Assembly: GCA_025201365.1 (NCBI GenBank)
Contig: JAIXMF010000009.1
Location: forward strand, 310,001-374,000
DNA length: 64,000 nucleotides
Direction: 5' to 3'
Source of the DNA: Syncephalis plumigaleata
Taxonomy: Eukaryota > Zoopagomycota > Zoopagomycetes > Zoopagales > Piptocephalidaceae
The notes below the pieces were generated by a model. It saw only the letters and a program-made list of their open reading frames with translations. It made no database searches and was not told the origin of the DNA. The translations under genes were made by a program, and so were the position numbers. Shown one piece after another: positions 50,768-63,516 of this stretch. Every line of letters begins with the position of its first letter. The first letter of the stretch is position 1.

Positions 50768-51338
50768 TACTAGTAATATTATTACAATGAATAAATCTAC
50801 TATATCTATTTATCTAGATATCAATATGTGTGACATAACAATGTAAACAGTAGAAGATCATCTGAGTTACAGGATTTCAAGCAATGGTGAGTGATGCACG
50901 TCACGATACCCGTCAGCTGTTTGTTGACATTGAATGAAATAATGAAATGAGCTTCATCCTGCAATAGATCACGAGGTGTTCAGGCGACTGCATCTTTCTT
51001 TTCTATTATTTCATCTTGCTTTGACTCATTCCACTACTACAACTACCGAATCTATTACTATCCCACTATTGTAACCAACTGTTGTTTCTTTTATCTGATT
51101 CGTAGCAAGTACATCTAACTACTGTGTGTGTGTGTATAACAACAATCTATCACGCTCTCCTCAATTGACGTGACAGTGCTGATTGCACTTGCTCATTCAT
51201 CACTTATCACCCATTTACTATTCCACGATTATTACGTGGCAAGCAACTCTTGAAAGAAGAAGAAAAGAAAAGAAAGAAGAGAGACGACTCGCTAGGTGGT
51301 TATCCTATTGAGCCTCGTATTGTTTATTAGTAAACATG
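50768..51338. other. Intergenic region upstream of STT4
   Basis: Unique AT-rich DNA, a short GT run (51124-51135), AG-rich tract (51255-51285). Probably the STT4 promoter and leader. Confidence 0.45.
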
Positions 51339-54300
51339 GAATGGTATGTATTATTTACATCGGTAGTAGAACTAATAGCGTATCATCGTCTAATATCGCG
51401 ATATCTCCTAGTATCAATCATAGTCTGTATGAAGCCATCTTGCAAAGTATTCTGAAACGGTTCAACAAAGCAATACGGCCATCGATGATCTACGTAAAAT
51501 ATAGCACAATGTCCCATCTTGGATGGCGTGCAACTTGATGATCTACTCGATGATAGCGGCGATTATCATAGTAATGAGATTGTAAGTGGATCGTTGCACG
51601 AATATATATATATATATATATGCATAATCACGCGATTAATAATTATATCTTGATTGTAATAATAATCCTACGTGTATCTAGACGCAACGTTCAGGAAAGC
51701 CGTCGTTACCTTGGCGCGTATGGTGGCATCGGCACCTGATTCTGAACAAGCACGTCTTATCGAATATCTACTAGAATTCCTACGACAAATGTTAAGTTTT
51801 AATTCGAGGAAAGACTATTCGAAGGTAACTATTACGAATAACACGTAGTAGTATTAATATGTCACTAATTATACATGACATATCAATAGATAAAACGTTG
51901 ATTGAACTATTTACGTATGATTTGGTACGTGAGCTATTGGAGGTGGTCATCCAATGTCCGCAATTCGAGGCGATTATCACTCAGGAGATATGGAATTTCC
52001 TCGAGGAATTCTCTAGTGCATTGGCGCGTGACGATCTCGATCGTACCTTCTCCATGATTATGCCGTCGTTAATCGGTCTATTAGGTGCATTGGAACAAAC
52101 GAAATACGTATTTCCCGAAAAGTATTTCCGCCCATTGCTAGATCTAAGCGGTAAACTATTGCATACATCGGTGCTTGATCGTGTTAGAGAAGCGATACAG
52201 GCAGCATTTGAGCAGCCGGAAGGCTCGTTTATTTATAAGTTAGCCAGAGTTAGCATACGACAATGCAAGTTATCGAGCAACTATTTGATCCTTTGTTATC
52301 TACGAGTAATGAGTTCCTCCCTCATTCGACATCTTAAATTCACGTCGGAACAACCGACCGATCCTACGCAATTGTCCATCTCGGAACGATGGCTATGCCT
52401 AAATGATCATGAGGCCACCAGTACGTTTGGCAATGACGATGAGGCACATCGCGTACTACGTGGTGCCTATGTCATGGCAGGTCAATACTTTAGCGATTTG
52501 TATGCATTTGCCATTACACTTCGTGATGAAGACAAGGCATGCAGTAGCGACTTGTATGCCAGTGAGATTATGAGCACTAGTCTGGTGAGTTACTACTAGT
52601 AAATGAAGCAGGAGAGGGTAAACACTAGTGTTTATATGATAAGCTAACCGTATAGTAACATCCTACTAGTTGGTGGCCACGTTAAGTGCTGTTCATCTAC
52701 GTAATGTCGACGAGTCGCTTCTATCAAAGTTGGACTCGGTACTTGTGAATGGACCATTACGTGTGGGTAACTTCTCGGATGTCACTCTTCATTCAGCATG
52801 TCTACAAGCATGCACCATTCTCGTTAAGAAGTAAGTTGACTACTCGTCGTATAATTATTGATGACTTATGCCAGTTGAACATGATCCTCTTAGTTTCCGA
52901 CAACTTCGTGAAAGAATAGGCGACCTAATGGCCAATGCACTCGTATCACCGGCAAACTCCATACAATCTATGGATGATACGGAGATTACCGAGCTACGTG
53001 ACATGACAGTCAATGCACTCGGTTGTGTATGAAAGTGGTCAATGTACGTATTACTCTAGGAGTGTATTCCATTGATCATGACAACTAACATACATTTACT
53101 CTCCCCCGCTAGGATACGGATGGCGATGAACGTGTGGTGGCACGTATCAATATGCTCTTGAATGCACTCTATGCCCTAGCCATTACTCCCGAGAATGTCG
53201 ATGAAGACTATATACGACATCGTCTAGTAAGCGAGAGTATCGTGACAGCTATCTCGGGTATTGCTAGTACACTCAAAGATGACAAGGTGCGTATGTCTAT
53301 GATTTTATCTATTATCTATTTACTCATTATCGATCTATCTATTAGGTGACTGCATTCTGTTTATCCATTCTATCACGTCGTTTGGGCAATCCGGTATCAC
53401 CATTAGATCCGGTGATTCTGGATAAGCTAGTGGATATCGCTTTAGTAGCACCAGTGAATGTATTCGAAGAAGTAATCCATATGTTCACACATATCGGTAA
53501 ACAACGTTCATCATCTAAGAATACTGCCATTACGGAAGCAGTAAGTTATGACAGTTTATGAGAGAGAGATAGTTAACGTATACCATTGACAACTAGGCAC
53601 TTAGAAGTCAGTTGTATTGGCACAACGTATCAATGCCGACCCGACTTGTATGAAGCATTCCTTAAATCGTTACTTACGCTTTTTACGGAAAAGGGCGTGA
53701 TGATACAGCAATTGTTGCAAGATAGCGGGAAGAACCAGCAAATGTCGTCGTTAGCCGCGGAACTAGGCGTGCTACTTCCCGTCTTCATGCACTTACTAGT
53801 CATGATGATTTCGACGAGAAATTACTGCATCAACACGAGGCAGCCGCACTCATGCGTAATGTCTGGTTTCATTGTGTACTATTTGGATTTTGTCATGAAC
53901 CAGCTGGTTACGCGAATGGGGAGATGCTCTCCGAGGTATTGCCATGAAAACACCGCTACTCGTGCCACCGAGTGCTGCCACTTATCTAGACGAAGAGGTA
54001 GCGCTCAACTCAGTACTACGTCGTGGATTCTCCGATCAGGTAATTAAGAAAATACCGATCATTCCTCATTATATATCTAATTGGTATCAATTCATCGATA
54101 ATGATATTAGATTATTCAAGGACTACGTAACAATTTGTCAACAATTCTATCGGAACAAGCGTCAACACTACGCCAGCTATCATTCGGACATCACATGTTC
54201 CTATTGGCCGTCTATTATATGGAGACATTCCGCGCGCAATCCGGTTCGTGTTATCATGTCTTCAAGTACTTTGAAATACCCGGTGTCAATGCGAATAGAC

Positions 54301-57300
54301 TGGCACCCTATCTGCAAACCATTGCCTACAAAGTATTGGAATCATTCATTGATGCACAAATGCAACTGCCCAATTGCATTAATGCTAATACTCTACGTGA
54401 AATGCGCTACCTAATGATCGGCAGTTGTCATGGTGTCTCCAATGCACACATGCAATATCTACGTGGTGCTGAACGTATGGTAGGGCAGTTTCCTATGTTG
54501 ATGGCCGATAAGGATACGGTTTATCTAGCCTTGGAACTTGTGCATCTACTATGGCTAAGCTGTGAAGCTGAAATACTCGAAGAGGTAATTAGCATACGAT
54601 ATTATCATGCTTATATGCAACTATAATAGTAATATTTTCATTCTCATCTTCTATTTGATTTAGTATTCGACGGATTATCATTTTACATCGCAACTATGCA
54701 ATGTTACACTGGAACTGCCGGACAATATTGGTTATCGACGTGATTTATTGAAACAAGTTCGAACGGCGGTTGAGAAATGGATTACTATCGCTTATAACCA
54801 GAGTCCAGATGAAGTGTCTGCTGTATTACAGGTATTTACCCGCAGCAATGGTAATAACCGAACATCCAATTGCTAATATTGCATATCTAGCTTTATCTAT
54901 TCCATACGGAAGAGAATGAATTACAGATCTGGGTCATTCAGGACGTATATTAGCCTTGCAAATCGGTCAGAGTGCATCTAGTAGGTGGAGGCTAGTTTGA
55001 GCTCTTATTCTATTTTACTTACTCTCACTTATTAGATAATGTCGGCACCTTGAAACATACCGGTTCTTCATTTATGCGTGGTTTCGCTGCTCGTCAACGC
55101 AGTTGGGGACAAGTCTATAAAGTGGTTAACGATCCCGGTCTATCCGTTAGCAATGCCGATATTGCTCGTGACTTGGAGCACAAGTTCGATACGATGCTAA
55201 TGAACGCTCGTCGATTCCTTCCCGTTTGTCCGACCGAGCTTAGTGAACAATTGCATCGTGCAGCCGTGTATCTCATTAGTAACAAAGAGGTATTTCAATC
55301 ATTACTATACATATACATACATACTAATTCATGTATCCATTAGATTAATTACAAGTTGCTGGACTATATCTGTGATACACCGGTGGCAGTATTCACATCA
55401 GAGGCTATGCGGGCTGCTACATCAGTTTGGCTATGGCTTTGCTTAGCAAAACCGGAAATCGAACCATTCCTAGCGGTTAAGGTTACACTTTGTTGGTCGG
55501 ATATGCTACGTGCAAGAAAGGGCATCTTTTCCGATGAATACGAGTAAGTGTACACGCTTGTGCTATGATTGATACTGACTAGTAGATGCATGCGTGTCAC
55601 ACAGTCTACCCAGTCCCATGGTAAGGAAGATGCACTATGCACCATCGGAAAAGAATCCACGTCATCGACAGAACCGTGCAGCGGCACGCTCATTCTCCGC
55701 CCATAACATTTGGATAAAGTACTTTGCCAATCATTTCGAGGTTGTTCGCATGCGTAATCAAGATCTGGTCCGTTTCTTTACCACCACACTTACCAATACA
55801 TTTTATAATCGTGATAACTTTAGGTAATTAACCAGATATATAGATATAGATATGCTTTATGCTTACTGTTGTCGTCATTATAGTACTCATCCACTTGCTC
55901 GTGAGCCAATCTTCCGATTAATTCGTCTAGGTCTACGTGTACTCGAACGAGCCAACATCGATGTCGTGTGCGAGTATCGATTCCGATCACTGCTTTATAA
56001 CGCGGCCTTTGTCTGGTTCTCTGGCCCACCGAAATGGAGCGCTAATGGTAATAGTAAATTGGCAGCACAAGAAGTCGAATTACTACTCGACGTTTATCGT
56101 GCCGTGGAGAGTGACACTGAGAGTATCGATCAGTCAGGATTCAACTTGCCTACCCCACGACGTGATAGTGCCCAATTGCCTGGTCTTAAGGAATTACGCG
56201 ATACAGCCAAGGATATCGCACCAGGTCTCCTACGTAATATTCATCCTGAATCATTAAATGGTAATTATACTAATACTAGTAGTAATAATAGCAGCAACTA
56301 TTAATACATTGTATAGATAATCTACGTCGATTTTCACGTTGGAGACGACTATTGCTTCTATTGCTAGAGAGTGAGATTAGTCGATTGGATGCTTGGAATA
56401 ATCCAATTATTGGTACTGGCTTTACACCATCCATATCCAAGAGTTTGACCGATGTATGTGCATATACTATTCATTTCATTAATACTCACAACTATGATCT
56501 ACTTAGGATGCTTGGAAGAATGCTATACGCTATGCTTGGGATGTATCACGCGAATTAGCATTTGGCTTACTTGCACGCTATCGTACACCAATTCTTGAAG
56601 CGGAAATCCTAAACCTACTCATTACTGATCCTAATCAGGCCGTCAACATTCCTGAAGCCATGCCGTATCTCGTTGATCATCTGCATGAATTGACTTCATT
56701 CCAACATAAGGTATTTGACCTGTAGTACAATGACTAAATAGTGTAACTAATCATGCAATTATCCATTGAATGACATTAGTATTTATTATACTGGAGGCCA
56801 ATGCCACCTGTAACGGCCATCACCTATTTCATGCCGCAGTTTAGTGGTCTGCCTCAAATGCTGCAATATGCCATTCGTTCACTTGAACACTTTGATGTCG
56901 ATATTGTCTTTTTCTACATTCCACAATTGGTACAAGCTCTTCGTTATGATCGACTTGGTAACTAGATACACCATCATGATCGTATAGATGATGTCCCTAT
57001 TAATCATACCTTTATGTATATGTATGTATGTATGTAGGCTATGTGGAGAAATACATTGTTCAAGCGGCTCGTGTTTCACAATACTTTGCTCATCAGATTA
57101 TTTGGAATATGAAGGCCAACATGTATAAAGACGAGGACTCGCAAGTGGTAAGCTAATGATACTTGAATTGCCCTTGCACCATCATTGTCTAACCAAGTGA
57201 TTCTAGCCCGATGAATTGAAACCGGTACTTGACCGAGTAGTCGATGAAATCGTCAATGGATTATCCGGTGAGGATCGATCCTTCTACACGAGAGAGTTCA

Positions 57301-59035
57301 CCTTCTTCAATGAAGTGACGGGTATCTCGGGTAAACTCAAACCATTCATCAAGAGTAGTAAAGAAGAGAAGAAGGTAAGTGCTGGTGGTGGTGGTAGTTA
57401 GCATAATACAAATGAATATGTTCTAATGAGTAAATAGAAAAAAATCGACGAAGAAATTCGTAAAGTACACGTTGATGTTGGTGTCTATCTTCCCAGTAAT
57501 CCTGACGGTATTGTCACCGGTATCGATTATCAGTCTGGTCGTCCATTGCAAAGTCATGCAAAGGTAAGGCTAATGGTGTTAGTTGAGCTATTCAGTTATT
57601 GAATAATCATCATAATAACAACTTGTTAATTAGGCACCATTTATGGCTACCTTCCGTATACAACGTACGGTTGAAGAAGAGGAAGAGGAACCGATAGTGA
57701 CTACCCATGCCACCTCGAACACGGGAGCTAACGGCAAGGCCGTGCCAATAAATAAGAATACCACCACTACTGAATCGCGTGTTAGTAAACGTACGAGTAG
57801 TCTAACCCATCGAGATCCATTAATGCTACGTAAACGAACACGCGTCATGGAGACTTGGTTGTCGGCCATTTTCAAGGTTGGCGACGATTGTCGACAGGAT
57901 GTACTTGCTCTGCAATTGATCTCCATGTTCCGGGTATATTCGATAGTATCGGTCTTGATCTATGGGTATTCCCCTATCGTGTAGTGGCTACAGCACCTGG
58001 TGTAAGTGTACTCATTGCTATTTAGCATAACATACTAGCCTACTAATAATCATTCGTTGATCCATTAGTGTGGTGTGATTGATGTCATTCCCAATTCCAT
58101 TTCTCGTGATCAACTGGTCGTGAAAAGGTAATAGTCTCTACGAGTAAGTGACTATTCATTAATAGGCATATTTACATTTGTACTAATATGATATTACTAG
58201 CTATTTCATTACGAAATTCGGTGGTGTTGACTCGATTCAATTCCAACAAGCACGTAGCAACTTTATCAAGAGTGTTGCGCTACTCGGTCATTTCCTATCT
58301 GTTACAATTCAAAGATCGTCATAATGGCAACATTATGATAGATGCTGAGGCTACATGATTCATATCGGTATTTATTATTACAACTAGTCATCATCGACTG
58401 ATCAGCTAACATGATGATGACAATGATAGATTTTGGATTTATTCTTGATATCTCACCGGGTGGTATTAACTTTGAAAGTTCACCGTTCAAATTGACCGCG
58501 GAAATGATTCAAGTCATGGGTGGTAATGCCGAGGTGCAACCCTATAAATGGTTCTGCGAGCTTTGTATCAATGCCTATTTGGCTTGTCGGTAAGTGGATG
58601 ACACGTAAACTGCGTAATAATCTACTAATATCATATTAGACCTATATGGATGAGATATGTCAAATGGTAGAATTGATGCTTGACTCTGGTCTACCATGCT
58701 TCAAGGGTAAGTCATCAATATTAATAACAATAACAGTAATAATAACATCGTATTCATTAACAATTTAGGTGAAACGATTAAACGTTTGAAATATCGATTC
58801 CAACCTGAGAGAACAGAGCAACAAGCAAGCCAGTTCATGCTCGATCGTATTAAGGAATCATTCGAGAATAGACGTACAGTCTGGTATGACTCTTTCCAAA
58901 AGGCCACCAATGGTAAGAAATTATTCCATAGCAAATACTCGTTGTCTATTCATTCTATTTACTCATTTCTATGCGATAACAAATGTACATGCATATGTGT
59001 CTGTTGTCATTGATTATATAGGTATTCCTTATTAA
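51339..59035 (+). CDS. STT4: Phosphatidylinositol 4-kinase III alpha, Stt4/PI4KA
   Basis: Makes PI4P at the plasma membrane. The largest gene here, about 25 exons and around 2,000 residues. The long helical part is followed by the PIK helical and kinase regions: [28 protein letters not shown], the catalytic loop [13 protein letters not shown], the activation motif [20 protein letters not shown], and the conserved end KATNGIPY. One-base breaks near 53783, 57932, 58118, 58280 and 58350 interrupt otherwise conserved exons, including within the kinase domain, and fit shortened base runs. The first exon is uncertain; ATG 51339 is only a candidate, since the clear N-terminal coding begins near 51500. 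Confidence 0.88.
51601..51621. repeat. (TA)n microsatellite in an STT4 intron
   Basis: Run of TA dinucleotides within the first clear intron of STT4. Confidence 0.85.
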
Positions 59036-59357
59036 TTCACATAGCAAGCAAGTATCGTGGCTTATTCATAACATACATATATATCTATATCCATATCTAT
59101 ATATCTGTATATCCATATGAATGAATACAATGTCTATTTTCTATCTACATCTCCATGATGATTATTACTAGCAGCATATAAGAAGGAAACATGATTAGGA
59201 AATAATAAATCATTCACCGTCTCTCTTATATTCAATTGATTGTGATAGTATGAATAGATGTATAATGCGTATATACGTCGTGCTAGTTAATTTAGCTGCC
59301 TTTGTTTTCTCAATCTTACGCTTTTGCATTAGCATTGATATCAGCTTTATGACATGC
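59036..59357. other. Convergent gap STT4 / Sm D3
   Basis: AT-rich 3' regions with TATATC repeats near 59080-59115. No gene seen. Confidence 0.55.
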
Positions 59358-59888
59358 TTAACGTGGTCCAGGGAATCCACCACGCATACCACGACCACGA
59401 CCACGCGCTATTAAATAGACAGAAGAAGCGTAATAGATTAGTATTAACTTATATATAATCTAATCTATATTTACCTTGAGCCCGAGCCACCGTAGCTCTA
59501 CCACGTCCCATACCCACACCTCTTCCTTTAAAGGCGTTCGGGCCTACTTGCAAGAACATGGGTGCATTCTTAAGCATATCAGGCACGACAAAGAAACGAA
59601 TCTGCGATCCACGCACGTAAACTTGATCAAGATGCGAGGTTCTTCCGTCACGATGCGTTACCGTAATGTTACGTAGTTGCACATTCATATTATCTTCAGC
59701 TAAAGCGGTGAAATCAAGTTAGTCTATATTTATAGTACGAGTAAAGCGATCGTGCTACCAAGTTGATTCGCGCGCGTTTACTTGCCTTCATATAGTTTGC
59801 CCCGATAACTCTGACCGGTCTTTAGCTCTAGCGTGACAATATGGCCTTGAGCCTCGTGTAATAACTTGATAGGAACACCGATCGACAT
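59358..59888 (-). CDS. SMD3: Sm protein D3
   Basis: Core ring protein of the spliceosomal U1, U2, U4 and U5 snRNPs. Exon 1 (59786-59888) encodes [20 protein letters not shown] and the rest of Sm motif 1. Exon 2 has Sm motif 2 ([20 protein letters not shown]). The short last exon gives the RG-rich tail [16 protein letters not shown] that is a target of arginine methylation in this family. About 120 residues, as expected. Intron 1 starts GCAAGT at 59785; a GT donor four bases on would bring an immediate stop, so the GC-AG intron is needed. Confidence 0.95.
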
Positions 59889-60022
59889 GGTTGATTATTA
59901 ATAGCACGCACGAACAAAAAGTGACAAAGACAGTAGGCGCTAACAACAATACGAAAATAAAAGGAAAGAAAAACGCCACAATGCAAGTGAGTGAGTGAGT
60001 GAGTGTATGGTGTTGGATTATA

Positions 60023-60081
60023 CAGTGTTTTTCCAACCGATTAGTGCATTTATCTTTAACATTTGCTCTTTATTAATAAAT
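60023..60081 (+). repeat. Left terminal inverted repeat, copy B
   Basis: Inverted match to 62335-62392, including TTTTCCAACC and a TTATTAATAAATAG-like inner end. Confidence 0.75.
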
Positions 60082-60264
60082 AGATTTGCACAATTGTAAC
60101 AACATCATTATTATTGAGTAGTTGTCATGTCCTAGCAGTTGAGGGAGATGTTAATGATCGCGATATCATATATTACAATAGTGATAATAAATAATAGTTA
60201 TTCTCATTATTAGTTAATAAAACGTATTGCTTGCTCTAATGTAATCATAACAATATAGTATGGT

Positions 60265-61882
60265 TTATTGATGCTTGCTATATTTGCCGTATTCTTGTAT
60301 TATTTGCACACGGCTGTCGTGGGGACTACATAACATGCCAACCATTGCATAAACAGGCAATCTCCATATCTTGGTTGGTGTTTCCAGTTTGCGTATTATT
60401 TTTTTGTATTGAGGTCTACAAGCAATCGATTGTATACATAATGATGATTTCTTACATCCACAATATAGAGATCTCCAATAATATGTCTGATGAAAATTGT
60501 ACCCGGCATTTGTAATGCTTGGTCGTCATTGTAGGATGAGTCTGTCCATACTTTTGTTAGTTTGGAATTAAACCTTGTATACATGTATCCAGCCCTTAAC
60601 AATGGAATAGGTATACGTTGGTTAGATATAGTGCAGCAATTACGTGGAGTATGGCTTTGACTATTGGATGCTACACTATGAATTATAGATACATCGTAAT
60701 AAGGATTACCACGTAATTCAATTACCATATACGAATCGTATGAATTACGCGCAAATAATGATATAGCCATACTCCCTTTCGGTAGCTGAAATGAGCCACT
60801 TCGCAATTGTATAACAGTATTATGCTCGAGAACTGGTGTAATGCCCATTCAATACGACCTGTATCATAATCTTTGACTAGTCTTGCCGTGTATACTATTG
60901 CTGCGTCATTGGTTGTTTTATAGAAACGAGTTGCATCCCATATATCATCAATGCTTTCTGGACACATGGCACTATTATCTATATCGAATACTATTATATC
61001 GTCTAAATCATTGATTATTAGTACTAGTTATACGGCATCATTATACAATTACTACGCTTACATTTACAATTTGGCGTGATTCCGTAGAATCTTTTTGGTT
61101 TATTCACTAATAATATCCATTTCCCCTCGATTGCCTTTACTCGATATTGTGCTGGAACATCAAATGTAGTGAAAACACCACCATGCTTGCGAGATAGAAT
61201 TTTTACATTATAGTTGGTATCACTCTCGATTGCACTAGGAAATACGGCTATGTAATGGTCACTCGTAACATGAGTATACTGAGTATCATTATCATATCCA
61301 GTGAATGAACATTTGCGATGTGGATAACGTACTGTTATACATATTATTGTCTGATCTAAGATCTGAGTGTGGCAAATATTCTAACTATAATAATGACTCG
61401 GTGTGTCGTCTGAGCGACTTTGTTGTATGATAACTAAGCTATTATACGCAGTTCTGTGCTATAATTTAATTTACACCCGTCTGTTCCATATCGATATGTG
61501 GGTCTGCATCGTCCATATCGCCAATTATTTTCGGTGCTCACTCGTCGATGATATGTGTTGTACCAGTCCACCTCTCTAGTAGATCGGCTCGTTTATCCAT
61601 GTACATGGATTGTTGACATCCGTGCGTAACACCATAATACGAATTCCATTTCTTTGACATAATAGGCTCCGATAGGAAATCCTATGATATAGTGTTGCCA
61701 TAATGCTCTATCATTCGAATACTGCTTTTAACGAGTGACAACATGCTGATAAACGCACTAATTCGATATGACCAAGTAGACTACGGAAGACACGCTGGTC
61801 ATGAAATGGAAGATATCAACAGCTAGTAATCTACAAGACGAGTTGGATTACTCGATATTTCAGTAGTAGTAGAAGTAGACAT
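60265..61882 (-). pseudogene. F-box-like gene of element copy B, frame-broken as assembled
   Basis: Same gene as in copy A. ATG 61882 starts MSTSTTTEISSNP. The F-box end RALWQHYIIGFPI is kept. C-terminal parts read TTNDAAIVYTARLVKDYD, GRIEWALHQFSS, WTDSSYNDDQALQMPG and end SKHQ at 60265. The C-terminal half shares under about half its residues with copy A, though its stop region and NKHQ/SKHQ end line up. It has more frame breaks than copy A. Since certain host genes here have similar one-base breaks, part of this may be assembly error. Confidence 0.5.
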
Positions 61883-62156
61883 AGTGGAATGGAATAAGAA
61901 AGGCGATATGGGTAGAGAAATACGATGACGTTATTTTAATCAAGAATACACAAACAAATCATACACAAGTGTGGATAATAATGAAGCATGGTGTTCAAGT
62001 ATTCTAATTGGCGAGATATCCTATGTCACTTGTCATGCTTCTTATATGAGTAAATCTATAACAATATACTAATTCATTATTCTATTAGATGCACACATCA
62101 AATTGTAAAGATGACATGAAAGGTAAAGGATTCGAGTATCGGTATGGAATCGGGAT

Positions 62157-62315
62157 ATGGCAGCATGTCTGACCTTTATTCAGATTATTCTCAGTCTTCG
62201 CAATGGAAATGGTGTTCCAACACAACTACATCAAAGTGCCATTACTTCTAAACTTCAAGAAATGAAGGACAACAAAAGCAACTTATCCGTGATACTTAGC
62301 TTCACATCTAAATAC
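62157..62315 (+). CDS. Small ORF exon inside element copy B
   Basis: Reads MAACLTFIQIILSLRNGNGV, then QLHQSAITSKLQEMKDNKSN, to a GTAAGT donor after TCTAAATAC (62315). Fragment C keeps the same start frame with changed residues. Further exons are not identified. It is divergent to the F-box-like gene, with about 275 bases between the two starts. Confidence 0.35.
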
Positions 62316-62334
62316 GTAAGTTTATTAACATAGC

Positions 62335-62392
62335 TATTATTTATTAGTAAACAGCAAATGGCTAACTGCGCTAATTGGTTGGAAAAGTACTG
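62335..62392 (-). repeat. Right terminal inverted repeat, copy B
   Basis: Read inverted it starts CAGTACTTTTCCAACCAATT and continues AGCGCAGTTAGCCATTTGCT, matching the left ends of copies A and C even more closely than its own left end. Confidence 0.75.
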
Positions 62393-63087
62393 TATGTCAA
62401 TCATTTCATTACAGACCAATCCACATTACACACACATGCATACACGCGTGCACGCACACAACACGAACACGGGCACACACACACACACAAGAGTACATCC
62501 AACCATATTACTCGCGCACTCAGATGCTTATCTACTCTACCATCACTTTCTTTCTCGTTTTCATCTTACTTCACATTCTGTCGTGTCGGTGTATATCTTT
62601 GTGTGTACGCCGTTAACTATTTCATATTTCATATATACTGGTAAGCAATAGTAATAATTCATAGTGATATGCTAGTTAGTTAGTTAGTTAGTTAAGTAGT
62701 ATACACTTGTGGATGAAGTACTAGTCATAGCTGGATGAGTGGTGACAGTAGTAGCTTCTAGATGGGGTGATAACGTGTGATGAGCAAATACAAATACACG
62801 TCGCGACAATATGGTAGTAATAAAAATAGTAGCAATAATGATGAGAGTGATACTGTGATGGTTATGGCGGTGCATCTTTACTTATTACTTAACAAGATAG
62901 CTAACTCATTGTTGTTTTATTGTTGTTATTAGTTGACTTGATTTAGCGGAATTATTCAAGTAAGTTACTATACGGAAACAACTGTAATATAAGAGAGAAA
63001 GCGCTAACATGTATATTCTATGATATTAATGACAATGACATCAGTCTTATTCTCTCATCTCTATAGCTATTCCCTTATCTATTCACC
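62393..63087. other. Intergenic region between element B and LC8
   Basis: CA-rich microsatellite (62430-62490) and GTTA repeat (62675-62694). A short minus-strand frame is listed separately; otherwise LC8 promoter DNA. Confidence 0.5.
62684..62875 (-). CDS. Possible small secreted or single-pass protein
   Basis: Sixty-three codons with one hydrophobic segment (ITLIIIATIFITTIL) and a Thr/Ser-rich tail. It overlaps a GTTA repeat at its end, and no promoter or family match is seen, so it may be chance. Confidence 0.25.
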   Translation of the reverse strand: MHRHNHHSITLIIIATIFITTILSRRVFVFAHHTLSPHLEATTVTTHPAMTSTSSTSVYYLTN

Positions 63088-63516
63088 ATGAGTACTACTG
63101 CCAACAATAGCAGCAACGGCAATAACAATAATGGCGCGGATGCTAACAGTAATAATATTGTTCTAAAGAATGTTGATATGTCCGATGATATGCAAAAAGT
63201 GGCAATAAAAATTACACAACAAGCGATGGAGCAGTATACAGTGGAGAAAGATATTGCGGCGCATATCAAGCGTGAATTCGACAAGAAATACGGCACCACC
63301 TGGCATTGTGTTGTAGGACGTAACTTTGGCTCCTACGTAACGCATGGTAAGTAGTAATAGAGAGAACACTCGACATTTTATTCCATCAATCTATGTACAT
63401 ATATACTAATTCATATCGTATACTATTGTTGTACATTGTCAATTATCATAGAGACCAAGCACTTTATCTATTTCTATCAAGGAGCAATTGCAGTGCTTCT
63501 TTTCAAGTCGGGATAA
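63088..63516 (+). CDS. DYNLL: Dynein light chain LC8
   Basis: Dimeric hub protein of cytoplasmic dynein and many partners. Two exons: 63088 to about 63345, then [20 protein letters not shown] ending at 63516. The core [35 protein letters not shown] and [18 protein letters not shown] is nearly the textbook LC8 sequence. It is preceded by an unusual head of about 25 residues rich in Asn, Ser, Ala and Gly that LC8 normally lacks. ATG 63088 is the first start in frame. Confidence 0.93.

Larger units (their letters stand above)
60023..62392. mobile_element. Inverted-repeat element, copy B (Tc1/mariner-type ends)
   Basis: Left end after TA (60021-60022) is CAGTGTTTTTCCAACCGATT; right end, read inverted, is CAGTACTTTTCCAACCAATT before TA (62393-62394). 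Both repeats extend about 55-60 bases to TTTGCTSTTTA..TAATAAATA. The 2.37 kb body matches copy A in the same order and orientation: F-box-like gene on minus, small ORF on plus. The region right of the F-box start (about 61860-62330) looks over 90 percent identical to copy A by eye; the gene's C-terminal half is far less alike. No transposase seen. Confidence 0.75.

Noticed and set aside
58302-58490. Minus-strand frame over the STT4 kinase loop
   Set aside because: Antisense shadow of the conserved catalytic exon.
59788-60036. Minus-strand hydrophobic frame starting in element B and overlapping Sm D3 exon 1
   Set aside because: It is antisense-free but out of frame with Sm D3 and its hydrophobic codons come from a T-rich leader; Sm D3 explains the conserved part.
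62346-62392. Open frame MANCANW.EK inside the terminal repeat at three element ends
   Set aside because: It lies in the inverted repeat itself, is absent in the copy A right end, and meets stops at different places, so it is a by-product of the repeat sequence.
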